DNA of 49,873 bases from Chitinophagaceae bacterium. GTDB taxonomy: Bacteria; Bacteroidota; Bacteroidia; Chitinophagales; Chitinophagaceae. The translations under genes and the position numbers were made by a program. This document shows, piece by piece, positions 26,448 through 34,057 of the stretch. How positions within the stretch are numbered: position 1 is the stretch's first letter; every line of letters begins with the position of its first letter. The notes beneath the pieces are model-generated. The model saw nothing but the letters and a program-made list of their open reading frames with translations. It searched no databases and was not told the DNA's origin. The stretch lies in the NCBI GenBank assembly GCA_947371755.1, contig CANBQT010000018.1:1-49873 (forward strand), in the 5' to 3' direction.

Positions 26448-26717
26448 TGAATGATTATTATAAATACTTAATTAATTTTTCTAAAAGGCACTGTTTCAGA
26501 AGTGTGCTGATCAAGTGGCCAATTTTGAAACCTATCTAGGCGTCAATTCAGACTTTCTAAATTACCGCAAAGATACATACGAGAATATAAACGGATGGGT
26601 TTCTATTTTGTTTACTTTTTTATAAAAAAAGTTTAAACAGAATTACACCCACCAAAACTTAAGAAATTTTCTTCTTTAAGCACCCCTTAAGCCACTTGTG
26701 GGTACTTTTTTTTATAA
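26448..26717. other. Leader of the PTPS-folE operon and AT-rich spacer
   Basis: No gene is visible. On the minus strand a TATCTTTG -7 box (26568-26575) would start a transcript with an untranslated leader of about 110 nt before the TTG at 26447. The leader contains CCTAGATAGG, a GTTTC/GAAAC pairing and GCAC/GTGC pairings. At 26674-26709 a short degenerate relative of the hairpin repeats occurs: TTTAAGCACCCC, then CCACTTGTGG and GGGTACTTT. Confidence 0.5.
26568..26575 (-). promoter_or_regulatory. Candidate -7 box for the PTPS-folE operon
   Basis: On the minus strand TATCTTTG fits TAnnTTTG exactly. No TTTG at -33 is seen. It predicts a leader of roughly 110 nt. Confidence 0.4.
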
Positions 26718-26784
26718 TACCCCTCCTGCCGCTTGCGGATAGGAGGGGAAAGTCGAGCGGCTGAGCGATGACTGGGGTGGTTAC
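26718..26784 (+). repeat. Two-hairpin intergenic repeat, copy 3
   Basis: Hairpin I (26720-26748): CCCCTCC with tip CCGCTTGCGG and GGAGGGG. Hairpin II: AGTC-GAGCGGCTGAGCGAT-GACT. It ends GGGGTGGTTAC. It is nearly identical to copy 5, about 180 nt away. Confidence 0.88.
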
Positions 26785-26819
26785 TCTCTAAAACTAACAT
26801 ACATGATTCTCCTAAAGAC

Positions 26820-26890
26820 AACCACCCCGCCGTATTCCGCATGCGCGGAATCGGCTGCCCCTCCTATTCGCAAGCGAACAAGAGGGGTAC
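26820..26890 (-). repeat. Two-hairpin intergenic repeat, copy 4 (inverted)
   Basis: Read on the minus strand it starts GTACCCCTC, has hairpin I with tip TTCGCTTGCGAA, then hairpin II GCCG-A-TTCCGC-GCAT-GCGGAA-TA-CGGC (26829-26855) and ends GGGGTGGTT. It lies between copies 3 and 5 in opposite orientation. Confidence 0.87.
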
Positions 26891-26900
26891 TTTGTTTCTT

Positions 26901-26971
26901 TAAACACCCCTCCTGCCGCTTGCGGATAGGAGGGGAAAGTCGAGCGGCCTAGCGATGACTGGGGTGGTTAC
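26901..26971 (+). repeat. Two-hairpin intergenic repeat, copy 5, overlapping a stop codon
   Basis: TAAACACCCC, then hairpin I with tip CCGCTTGCGG, then AGTC-GAGCGGCCTAGCGAT-GACT, ending GGGGTGGTTAC. The final TTA (26968-26970) is the stop codon of the minus-strand PTPS copy 2, so the repeat end is part of that gene. Confidence 0.88.
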
Positions 26972-27384
26972 TTCCCACTCCCAAAATATTCCACATAAAT
27001 CCTTGCCGTCTCATACAGCTTAACACAATGTAAATGAACATTTTGTGGGAGATGCGGGGCTAATTGTTCCCAGATGGCGATTGCTAAATTCTCGGTGCTG
27101 CACATTTTGCCGAACATGAAATCCACGTCTAAATTTAAATTTTTGTGGTCGAGAGGTGTAATTACCCTTTCCTTCATCAGTTTACTAAGCTTCTTTACAT
27201 CATATACAAAGCCGGTATGGGGATCTGGGATACCCTTTACGGTTACATACAGGTCGAAATTATGCCCATGCCAGTTTTCATTGGCACAAACCCCAAAAAC
27301 CTCATCATTCTGTTCCTTAGTCCAATTAGGATTAAACAGTTTATGAGCAGCATTAAAATGTTCCAGTCGCGTTAAATACACCAT
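26968..27384 (-). CDS. 6-pyruvoyl-tetrahydropterin synthase / QueD family protein, copy 2
   Basis: A 138-residue paralogue of the PTPS encoded at 26034-26447. The same features are kept: LEHFNAAHKL near 8-17, catalytic Cys in FGVCANEN, zinc His in WHGHNFDL, LDHKNLNLDV near 79 and YETARIYVEY near the end. The two differ widely elsewhere, so the duplication is old or one copy was acquired. I choose the ATG at 27384: a -7 box at 27402-27409 lies immediately upstream, and an ATG 84 nt earlier adds a Cys-rich segment foreign to the family. The stop codon lies inside a hairpin repeat. Two PTPS enzymes plus FolE suggest separate biopterin and queuosine-type branches, which is inference. Confidence 0.88.
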   Translation of the reverse strand: MVYLTRLEHFNAAHKLFNPNWTKEQNDEVFGVCANENWHGHNFDLYVTVKGIPDPHTGFVYDVKKLSKLMKERVITPLDHKNLNLDVDFMFGKMCSTENLAIAIWEQLAPHLPQNVHLHCVKLYETARIYVEYFGSGK

Positions 27385-27401
27385 CCTACACAAAATTTCG
27401 G

Positions 27402-27409
27402 CAAACTTA
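27402..27409 (-). promoter_or_regulatory. Promoter -7 box for PTPS copy 2
   Basis: TAAGTTTG on the minus strand fits TAnnTTTG and lies 17 nt before the ATG at 27384. This supports that start over the upstream one. Confidence 0.45.
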
Positions 27410-27486
27410 CAACTTGCCTGGCAAATACAGAATGTTGTGAAGTTTGTGTATTTGTAGAAATGGATCATTACCCCGAACTTTGAAAG

Positions 27487-28155
27487 ATGCGTGTTATTAT
27501 TTCAGCAGCAACTGTAGCAGAATGGATGCCTTCTTTTTTGAACATCAATGCGCTATATACCGGTGAAAGTCAGAGGTTAAAACTGCAGTATCATCAATCA
27601 GGAATTGGGATGCTTGCGGCAGCTTTTGCCCTCACAAAATTATCGATAGAGGATAAGCCAGACTTGATCATACAAGCAGGTATTGCAGGAACTTTTGATA
27701 CGAATCTTTCTTTAGGTACTGTAGTTGCGATCAATGAAGAGACTATTGGTGATCTGGGAGTAGAAGAAGATGGAAAGTGGAAAGATCTTTTCGATTTGAA
27801 ATTAGAGAAAAGCAGCTATCACCCTTTTGAAAAAAGAAAGTTACCCAATCAATGGCTCACTAAATATAACCTGCTAGGATTAAAGGAAGTGAGTGGTATT
27901 ACGGTGAATGAAATTTCTACGAATGCAGAAAGGATCCAAAAGCTGATCAAAAAATATAATCCTATCATCGAGAGTATGGAAGGAGCAGCACTGCATTATG
28001 TGGCCCGTGAAATGAATATTCCATTTATACAAATAAGGTCTATTTCAAATTATATAGGAGAAAGAGATAAATCGAATTGGCAAATGAAATTGGCAATCGA
28101 TAATTTAAATCAGACCTTATTACAATACATCGACAGTTTATATCAAATTTCTTAA
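27487..28155 (+). CDS. mqnB: Futalosine hydrolase (MqnB)
   Basis: MqnB cleaves adenine or hypoxanthine from futalosine-type intermediates in the alternative menaquinone route. The 222-residue protein is a purine nucleoside phosphorylase/MTAN-fold enzyme: GIGMLAAAFALTKL near 40, LIIQAGIAGTFDTNLSLGTVV near 60-80, and the nucleoside-binding IIESMEGAALHYVAREM near 160 with Glu-Ser-Met-Glu. The C-terminus has IQIRSISNYIGERDKSNW with the catalytic Asp in the usual place. The assignment is strengthened by mqnD, which follows at 9 nt. It is divergent from PTPS copy 2. Other futalosine genes (mqnA, mqnC, mqnE) are not in the window. Confidence 0.9.
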   Translation: MRVIISAATVAEWMPSFLNINALYTGESQRLKLQYHQSGIGMLAAAFALTKLSIEDKPDLIIQAGIAGTFDTNLSLGTVVAINEETIGDLGVEEDGKWKDLFDLKLEKSSYHPFEKRKLPNQWLTKYNLLGLKEVSGITVNEISTNAERIQKLIKKYNPIIESMEGAALHYVAREMNIPFIQIRSISNYIGERDKSNWQMKLAIDNLNQTLLQYIDSLYQIS

Positions 28156-28164
28156 GAATTGAAT

Positions 28165-28968
28165 ATGCACTTTACATTAGGATTCTCTCCATGTCCAAAT
28201 GATACTTTTATTTTCGATGCATTAGTGAATCAGAAAATCGATACAGAGGGATTCACATTTGAAGTACTATTGGAAGATGTACAAACTTTAAACGAATGGG
28301 CAAAATCCGAAAAATTAAATATCTCCAAAATCAGTTACGGTGTTTTACCAATAGTGCAACAAAACTATTCTTTACTTAATAGTGGTGGTGCATTAGGTAA
28401 AGGTGTGGGACCATTACTAATTTCTAGGGAACCAATTGATGATCTTCAAAAGGTAAATAACATGAAAATTGCAGTGCCTGGTTTTAATACCACTGCACAT
28501 TTGTTATTCTCAATGGCTTTCCCCAATGCAAAAAATAAAGAGTTCTTAGTTTTCCATGAAATTGAATCAGCAGTCTTAAGTGGCGAAGTAGATGCAGGTG
28601 TTATCATTCACGAAAATAGATTTACTTATCTAGACAAAGGTTTGATAAAACTGATGGACCTAGGTGCTTATTGGGAAGAGCAATTAGATTGCCCCATACC
28701 GCTAGGTGGCATCATCATGCAAAACAAATTTGATGAAGCCACCAGATCAAAAATTGAATCGCTGATAAGAAGATCAGTAGAATATGCTTTTGAAAATTAT
28801 CCTCAGATCACTGATTATGTAAGATGCCATGCACAGGAAATGAGCGAGTCTGTTATGCGCCAACACATAGACCTGTATGTAAATAATTTCAGTATAGATT
28901 TAGGAATTGAAGGCAGGAAAGCGGTTGATACACTCATGCAAGTCTATCATAAAATCAACACTCTTTAG
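28165..28968 (+). CDS. mqnD: 1,4-dihydroxy-6-naphthoate synthase (MqnD)
   Basis: MqnD converts cyclic de-hypoxanthine futalosine to 1,4-dihydroxy-6-naphthoate for menaquinone synthesis. The protein has the periplasmic-binding-protein-like fold and starts MHFTLGFSPCPNDTFIFDAL, the diagnostic N-terminus. ISKISYGVLPIVQ near 51, GKGVGPLLISRE near 76, AVPGFNTTAHLLFSM near 100 and a His-containing LVFHEIESAVLSGEVDAGVIIHENRF stretch (near 122-147) follow. I use ATG 28165 (267 residues); an upstream in-frame TTG two codons earlier is unneeded. It forms an operon with mqnB, and its stop overlaps the stop of the convergent photolyase gene. Confidence 0.92.
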   Translation: MHFTLGFSPCPNDTFIFDALVNQKIDTEGFTFEVLLEDVQTLNEWAKSEKLNISKISYGVLPIVQQNYSLLNSGGALGKGVGPLLISREPIDDLQKVNNMKIAVPGFNTTAHLLFSMAFPNAKNKEFLVFHEIESAVLSGEVDAGVIIHENRFTYLDKGLIKLMDLGAYWEEQLDCPIPLGGIIMQNKFDEATRSKIESLIRRSVEYAFENYPQITDYVRCHAQEMSESVMRQHIDLYVNNFSIDLGIEGRKAVDTLMQVYHKINTL

Positions 28969-30278
28969 TTGTCTTTCAAAGCTTTTGCATACACTTCCAG
29001 TACTCTCTTTCTGGCCATTTCATGGACAACTATCGGTTGCGGGTAATTGAATTCCTGAAATTCGGGCACCCATTTTTTGATATACTTTAATTCTTTATCG
29101 AATTTTTCAGTTTGCAATGCGGGGTTAAAAACCCTGAAATATGGAGCAGCATCACAGCCACTACTACTAGCCCACTGCCAACCACCATTGTTTGCAGCCA
29201 GATCAAAGTCTAATAATTTTTCTGCAAAGTAAGCTTCCCCCCAACGCCAGTCGATGAGTAAATGTTTACATAAAAACGAGGCTACAATCATTCTTACACG
29301 GTTATGCATAAATCCAGTAGCATTTAACTCTCGCATGCCTGCATCCACAATTGGATAACCGGTTTTCCCTTCACACCAGGCTTGAAATTCTTTTTCATTA
29401 TTTCGCCATGGGATGAGCTCATAAGCAGGTTTGAATGATTTGCCTTTACCAACTTGTGGGAAATTCCAAAGGATCATATGATAGAAGTCGCGCCAAATTA
29501 ATTCATTCAGAAAAGTCTCGTTCAATGTCGTTGCTTTTCTGGCAAGTGCTCTGATACTGATGGTGCCAAAACGTAAGTGTACGCCCAATTTTGATGTTCC
29601 ATTTTCAAGTGCTGGAAAATTACGATGCTCTGTATATTGTTTAATTGTTTCAATCGAAAATACTTGGGAGGGAAATGAACGATCATCTGTTTCAAATCCC
29701 ATTGAAGCTAGTGAAGGAATTATTTGTGGACTTTGTTGGTAATAATTCCCTTCGTACTTCTCTGTGTCAAATGCGGTGAGATCTTTTTCAGTCAATTTAG
29801 CTTTCCACTTTTTACTATAGGGAGTAAAGATGGTGTAGGGTGTACCATCATCTTTTGCTACTTCCATCTTTTCAAAGATCACCTGGTCTTTGAAACTATT
29901 GAAAGAGATACCTTTTGTTTGCAGAAATGAGGCAATTGACTGATCCCTTTCTTGTGCATAGGGCTCATAATCGTGATTAGTATAAACAGTTTCAATTTGA
30001 TATTTTTTAGAAAGTTCATGAAATACCTCCAATGGAGTTCCATAATAAACTTCCATGCTTGATCCCAATTTAATCAAAGCCTCCTGCATATGCTGAATGG
30101 CTTCATGGATGAATACGACTCTACGATCTTTTTTGTTTTCTAATAGAAGAAGAATATTTGAATCAAATATAAAAATGGGCAGTACTTCTTTGCCTGCTTT
30201 TAATGCATGGAATAATGCAGCATTATCATTTAGGCGAAGATCCCTTCTAAACCAGATAATATTCACAGGAATGGGCAT
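28965..30278 (-). CDS. Deoxyribodipyrimidine photolyase / cryptochrome family protein
   Basis: A 437-residue flavoprotein that, if a photolyase, splits UV-induced pyrimidine dimers with blue light. The N-terminal Rossmann domain starts VNIIWFRRDLRLNDNAAL. The C-terminal FAD domain is well conserved: LNELIWRDFYHMIL near 272, GYPIVDAGMRELNATGFMHNR near 312, IDWRWGEAYFAEKLLDFDLA near 348-367, NNGGWQWASSSGCDAAPYFR near 368-387 and FNPALQTEKFD near 389. The Trp residues of the electron-transfer chain appear present. It is shorter than the usual 470 or so but intact. Its FAD-site Asn/Asp pattern fits class I CPD photolyase; cryptochrome or 6-4 function cannot be excluded. It is alone on its strand, and its stop overlaps mqnD. 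Confidence 0.9.
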   Translation of the reverse strand: MPIPVNIIWFRRDLRLNDNAALFHALKAGKEVLPIFIFDSNILLLLENKKDRRVVFIHEAIQHMQEALIKLGSSMEVYYGTPLEVFHELSKKYQIETVYTNHDYEPYAQERDQSIASFLQTKGISFNSFKDQVIFEKMEVAKDDGTPYTIFTPYSKKWKAKLTEKDLTAFDTEKYEGNYYQQSPQIIPSLASMGFETDDRSFPSQVFSIETIKQYTEHRNFPALENGTSKLGVHLRFGTISIRALARKATTLNETFLNELIWRDFYHMILWNFPQVGKGKSFKPAYELIPWRNNEKEFQAWCEGKTGYPIVDAGMRELNATGFMHNRVRMIVASFLCKHLLIDWRWGEAYFAEKLLDFDLAANNGGWQWASSSGCDAAPYFRVFNPALQTEKFDKELKYIKKWVPEFQEFNYPQPIVVHEMARKRVLEVYAKALKDN

Positions 30279-30332
30279 GAATTCATTTACTATATAACAG
30301 AATAGATTCCAAAATGTTCAGCCCTCCCAACT

Positions 30333-30364
30333 AAAAAGCCATTCCGAAATCGGAATGGCTTTTT
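30333..30364. terminator. Terminator of ompA
   Basis: AAAAAGCCATTCCGA, loop AA, TCGGAATGGCTTTTT: a perfect 15-bp stem with A and T flanks, able to act in both directions. It lies 22 nt after the ompA stop on the minus strand. Confidence 0.88.
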
Positions 30365-30385
30365 ATATCAATTAGCAAGTTAAAA

Positions 30386-31759
30386 TTAGTCAACAAAAGA
30401 AGGAACTAACGTAACGTTTCTGTTTAGTTTTCTTCCGGCTTTAGTTTTGTTATCAGCTTGTGGTTTAGAAGAACCATTTGCTTTTGTAGTAAAGCGATCA
30501 GCAGTAAATCCTTTATCTGTGAATGCTTTTTTAACTGCATCAGCACGTCTTTGAGATAAAGGAATATTGATTTTATCGTTACCTGTGATATCGGTGTTAC
30601 CCTGAATATCTAAATGTAACTTAGGATACTTACCTAACAAATCTAATACTGGATCGAATTTAGTTTTTGCAATCTTAGCATCTAACAATTTAGCAGTGTT
30701 TATGATGAAGTAAAAAGATTTAGCAGCTTCATTCAATACTGGAGTCATATCAGGACAACCTTGGTAAGCGGCAACACCTGGAACGGTAGGACACTTATCT
30801 TGCTCATCGTTGATACCATCACCATCAGTATCAGGAATAGGACAACCATTGTATTTAGCTAAACCTGGAACAGTAGGACATTTATCTTCTTCGTCGTTGA
30901 TGCCATCTTTATCGGTATCAGGTATAGGACAACCGTTGTATTTAGCCAAACCTGGAATAGTAGGACACTTATCATTCTCATCATTGATACCATCTTTATC
31001 AGTATCAGGAACTGGGCAACCTTGGTATTTAGCTAAACCTGGAACAGTTGGACATTTATCCAAGCTATCAACGATACCGTCATTATCAGTATCAATAGGA
31101 GCTGGAGGAATAACCACTGGAGGAGGTATGATTTTACCAAATAATTTGATCTTCACACCTGCCTGAATACCATTGTTATAGTATTTGAAACCATTGTTTC
31201 CAACATTTGGATTCAAACCATATTTCATATCGCTGAAACCGTAGATATAACGAGCGTAAATCTGAACAGCACTATGAGGAAATAATTCAAAACCAGCAGT
31301 TATTGCTGTGCTTTGATCAACGAACATTCTTTTATAGAAAGCAGTGGTTTGTGAAGAAATTTTATTGGTAAAGTCTATTTGTGGACCAGCTAACAATGCA
31401 AAATTCTTACCAGTTTGAAATTTAAAAATCAAAGGATAAGACTGATATTGTAAAGTACCATCGAATTGACTTACTCCGGATGTATTTGAATTAACACCAT
31501 ATTTCAACCAAGAAAATTGAGCTTGAGGCTCAAAAGAAATGGAACTTGTTAGAGGAAAATTTAAATATACACCTGCAGCATATCCAATACCACTTTTATA
31601 GTCAACTGAAGGTGCATCCTGCATTCTAAACTTTGTTAAGTTTAAAGCACCAAGTAAACCACCGGAAATACCGTATTTCGGTTTAGCAGTTTGAGAAAAT
31701 GCCGTTGCAGCAAACATCAGTATTGCTACAGTTAAGGACATTAATTTTAAATTTTTCAT
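30386..31759 (-). CDS. OmpA-family outer-membrane protein with thrombospondin type-3 repeats
   Basis: A 457-residue outer-membrane protein. The signal peptide is MKNLKLMSLTVAILMFAATAFSQ. An eight-strand beta-barrel-like domain spans about 25-212. A Pro-rich hinge (PPPVVIPPAPID) precedes four thrombospondin type-3 repeats at about 222-336, each of the form DTDxDGIxDExDKCPTxPGxAxYxGCP, which bind calcium and stiffen the stalk. The C-terminal OmpA domain (about 345-457) should hold the peptidoglycan, with ILGKYPKLHLDIQGNTD-type strand, SQRRADAVKKAF and LNRNVTL containing the conserved Asp/Arg contacts. It is likely an abundant structural porin-like or anchoring protein, monocistronic with a perfect terminator. 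Only signal-level function is certain; any role with type IX secretion is speculation. Confidence 0.92.
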   Translation of the reverse strand: MKNLKLMSLTVAILMFAATAFSQTAKPKYGISGGLLGALNLTKFRMQDAPSVDYKSGIGYAAGVYLNFPLTSSISFEPQAQFSWLKYGVNSNTSGVSQFDGTLQYQSYPLIFKFQTGKNFALLAGPQIDFTNKISSQTTAFYKRMFVDQSTAITAGFELFPHSAVQIYARYIYGFSDMKYGLNPNVGNNGFKYYNNGIQAGVKIKLFGKIIPPPVVIPPAPIDTDNDGIVDSLDKCPTVPGLAKYQGCPVPDTDKDGINDENDKCPTIPGLAKYNGCPIPDTDKDGINDEEDKCPTVPGLAKYNGCPIPDTDGDGINDEQDKCPTVPGVAAYQGCPDMTPVLNEAAKSFYFIINTAKLLDAKIAKTKFDPVLDLLGKYPKLHLDIQGNTDITGNDKINIPLSQRRADAVKKAFTDKGFTADRFTTKANGSSKPQADNKTKAGRKLNRNVTLVPSFVD

Positions 31760-32078
31760 GATAGTTCGTTTGTTTTGATTACTTGCTTGTTCAATTACTG
31801 ATCAAAATGATCTGTAATTAGATGTGGCAAAACTACTTAAAAAAGTAGAAAATAATTATATATCTGTTAAAATTTTAGAATTATTGTACAATTTTCTGAA
31901 TTTCTCATCGTTGCAGGACTTTTAATCACAAGAGCCTTTCAAATGGATGTTTTCTAATCTACTTTATTGCTTTTAATCGGTTTTCAAATTCAAAGTTTAA
32001 GTTCCCAAAAAAGAAAGATGCCATATTGATTATATCCTATTGGAATGAAGTTAATTTAGCGTCTGTTAAATATTGATT
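31760..32078. other. Divergent intergenic region between ompA and the Nif3 gene
   Basis: I see no gene in these 319 nt. The region is AT-rich. It holds the candidate ompA promoter box at 31828-31835 overlapping an inverted repeat CTACTT-AAAA-AAGTAG (31833-31848). The rest shows no hairpin or repeat that I can support. Confidence 0.6.
31828..31835 (-). promoter_or_regulatory. Candidate -7 box for ompA
   Basis: TAGTTTTG on the minus strand fits TAnnTTTG. It implies a leader of about 60 nt before ATG 31759. A 6-bp dyad (CTACTT/AAGTAG) overlaps the box and could be an operator. Confidence 0.4.
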
Positions 32079-33176
32079 ATGCAGATTAAAGATATCATTC
32101 TGGAACTTGAAAGATTTGCCCCGCCTGCATTTCAGGAGTCGTACGACAATTCGGGTTTACTAGTGGGGAGTGGCGATTGGGATTGCTCTGGCGTAATTTG
32201 TACCCTGGATGCCACCGAAGCCGTTATACTGGAGGCTAAAGCTGCTGGCTGCAATCTTGTGGTAGCCCACCACCCTATCATCTTTGCCGGGTTAAAAAAA
32301 ATCAATGGCAAGAATTACGTTGAAAAAACTGTAATCAGTGCCATAAAAAATGATATTGCCATTTTTGCTATTCATACCAATCTAGATAATGTAATAGAGG
32401 GGGTAAATAATACCATTGCTAATAAACTTGGGCTAATTCATAAGAAAATTTTACTTCCGAAACCGGGTTTACTATCCAAATTGTACACTTATATTCCTCA
32501 ATCGGGGGTAGAAAACCTCAAAAAAAGCCTTTTTGAAGTAGGTGCCGGACAAATAGGAAATTACAGCGAATGCAGCTTTCAAGTAGTTGGGAAGGGCAGT
32601 TTCAAAGGGAATGAAGACAGTCATCCAAGTGTAGGTGCACCAAATGAAATCACCCTATTGGAAGAAGTGAAAATCGAATTTTTATTCCCTTCCTGGATGA
32701 AAAACAAAGTGATTAGCACCCTTTTTCAACACCATCCTTATGAAGATGTGGCTTTTGAAGTTATTACATTAGACAATGACAATCAATACGTTGGGTCAGG
32801 AATGATAGCTGAACTTCCTGAATTGATGGATGAGAAAGCTTTTTTGCAAATGTTGCAGACCAGCTTTGGCTTAACAGTTATTAAACACAGTCCATTAATA
32901 GGAAAACAGATAAAGAAAGTAGCACTTTGTGGAGGTGCGGGTAGCTTTTTATTGAAACAGGCCATTGCTTCTGGTGCGGATGTATTTGTAACGTCCGACC
33001 TTAAATACCATGAATTTTTTGATGCTGATAGCAAGATCCTGGTAGCCGATATTGGTCACTGGGAAAGTGAACAATTTACAATCGGTCTATTAATTGATAT
33101 TTTACAGGCGAAATTCCCTACCTTTGCCGTCCTCAAATCAGTTATAAAAACCAATCCGGTGAACTATTTTCTGTGA
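32079..33176 (+). CDS. Nif3-like dinuclear metal centre hexameric protein
   Basis: A member of the NIF3/YbgI family, also labelled GTP cyclohydrolase I type 2-like. Proteins of this kind form toroidal hexamers with two metals in the cavity. It is 365 residues from ATG 32079; the family's longer class contains a PII/CutA-like insertion, and this length fits. Motifs are SYDNSGLLVGSG near 20, VVAHHPIIFAG near 62-72 with the paired His, and the C-terminal GADVFVTSDLKYHEFFDA near 306 with DIGHWESEQF near 333. The reaction remains unresolved for the family. It precedes a zinc-ribbon protein gene by 57 nt, a neighbourhood repeatedly seen in bacteria. Confidence 0.9.
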   Translation: MQIKDIILELERFAPPAFQESYDNSGLLVGSGDWDCSGVICTLDATEAVILEAKAAGCNLVVAHHPIIFAGLKKINGKNYVEKTVISAIKNDIAIFAIHTNLDNVIEGVNNTIANKLGLIHKKILLPKPGLLSKLYTYIPQSGVENLKKSLFEVGAGQIGNYSECSFQVVGKGSFKGNEDSHPSVGAPNEITLLEEVKIEFLFPSWMKNKVISTLFQHHPYEDVAFEVITLDNDNQYVGSGMIAELPELMDEKAFLQMLQTSFGLTVIKHSPLIGKQIKKVALCGGAGSFLLKQAIASGADVFVTSDLKYHEFFDADSKILVADIGHWESEQFTIGLLIDILQAKFPTFAVLKSVIKTNPVNYFL

Positions 33177-33233
33177 GAGGATTAAGGTAAACAGTAATGT
33201 GAACCAATACAAACTCCAAATTTTATACTAGAT

Positions 33234-33989
33234 ATGGCATCTGTTAAAGATTTCTCTGTTGAAGAAAAACTGTTAAACCTCGTAAGGTTACAAAAGATTG
33301 ACAGCAAACTGGATGGGATTCAGGTATTAAGAGGCGAATTGCCAATGGAAGTAAGCGACCTCGAAGATGAGATCCAAGGATTGCATAGTCGTCAAACTCG
33401 TATTGAAGAAGAGATCAACGGCATTTCTGAATTCATTGAAGGCAAGAAAACAACCATCAAGGAAAGTGAAGCATTGATTGCTAAATACGAAAAGCAAAGT
33501 GAAAACGTAAAGAACAATCGTGAGTTCGAAGCGATTAATAAAGAGATCGAGATGCAACAGTTAGAGATCAAACTCGCTGAAAAGCATATTCGTGACGCCA
33601 ATGAAGAATTGACTGAAAAGATCAAGAATTTAGAAGTTGCAAAAAAGCAAGTTGCAGTTAAAGAAGGTGTTTTAAACCACAAGAAAAGTGAGTTAGAAAA
33701 GATCATCGCTGAAACTGAAAAAGAAGAGAAAGAATTTAGAAAACAAAGTGCTGATGCTCGTGGCCATATAGACGAACGTTTATTATATAGCTATGATCGT
33801 ATTCGTACTAGCTACCGTAATGGACTTTCTGTTGTGCCTGTAGAAAGAGATGCATGTGGCGGTTGCTTTAATTCTATCCCTCCTCAACGCCAAAGCGAAA
33901 TTCGTTTACACAAAAAGATTATCGTATGTGAAAACTGCGGTAGAATCTTAGTGGATGCAGATTTGAGTGATAGCATAGAAGTAAAGTAA
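33234..33989 (+). CDS. Coiled-coil C4-type zinc-ribbon protein (CT398/zf-RING_7 type)
   Basis: A 251-residue cytoplasmic protein. Residues about 10-185 form a long antiparallel coiled coil, rich in Glu, Lys and Gln with heptad spacing. The C-terminal zinc ribbon has four cysteines in CGGCFNSIPP and CENCGRILVD. The family is found widely beside nif3-like genes, as here. A nucleic-acid or trafficking role has been suggested for relatives from structure, but the function is not established. The reading frame begins at ATG 33234, and a good terminator follows at 34016. Confidence 0.88.
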   Translation: MASVKDFSVEEKLLNLVRLQKIDSKLDGIQVLRGELPMEVSDLEDEIQGLHSRQTRIEEEINGISEFIEGKKTTIKESEALIAKYEKQSENVKNNREFEAINKEIEMQQLEIKLAEKHIRDANEELTEKIKNLEVAKKQVAVKEGVLNHKKSELEKIIAETEKEEKEFRKQSADARGHIDERLLYSYDRIRTSYRNGLSVVPVERDACGGCFNSIPPQRQSEIRLHKKIIVCENCGRILVDADLSDSIEVK

Positions 33990-34015
33990 CTGTTAAAACA
34001 TACTATTGAATTGAT

Positions 34016-34046
34016 AAAGGGCATGCATTTAGCTGCCCTTTTTTTA
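34016..34046 (+). terminator. Terminator of the Nif3/zinc-ribbon operon
   Basis: AAAGGGCA and TGCCCTTT flank a loop of about 10 nt, then a run of T. It lies 26 nt after the zinc-ribbon gene stop and 12 nt before the next ATG. Confidence 0.8.
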
Positions 34047-34057
34047 TTTTACACCCG

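Noticed and set aside
26720..26971. CRISPR array
   Set aside because: The units are in alternating orientation, have no constant-length spacers, and each is itself two hairpins. No cas gene is present.
27385..27468. Longer N-terminus for PTPS copy 2
   Set aside because: It adds a Cys-rich segment absent from the family and would cross the promoter box at 27402-27409.
30810..31166. 118-codon open frame on the plus strand opposite ompA
   Set aside because: Its repetitive sequence is just the complement of the four thrombospondin type-3 repeats, and the minus-strand protein has signal peptide, barrel and OmpA domain.
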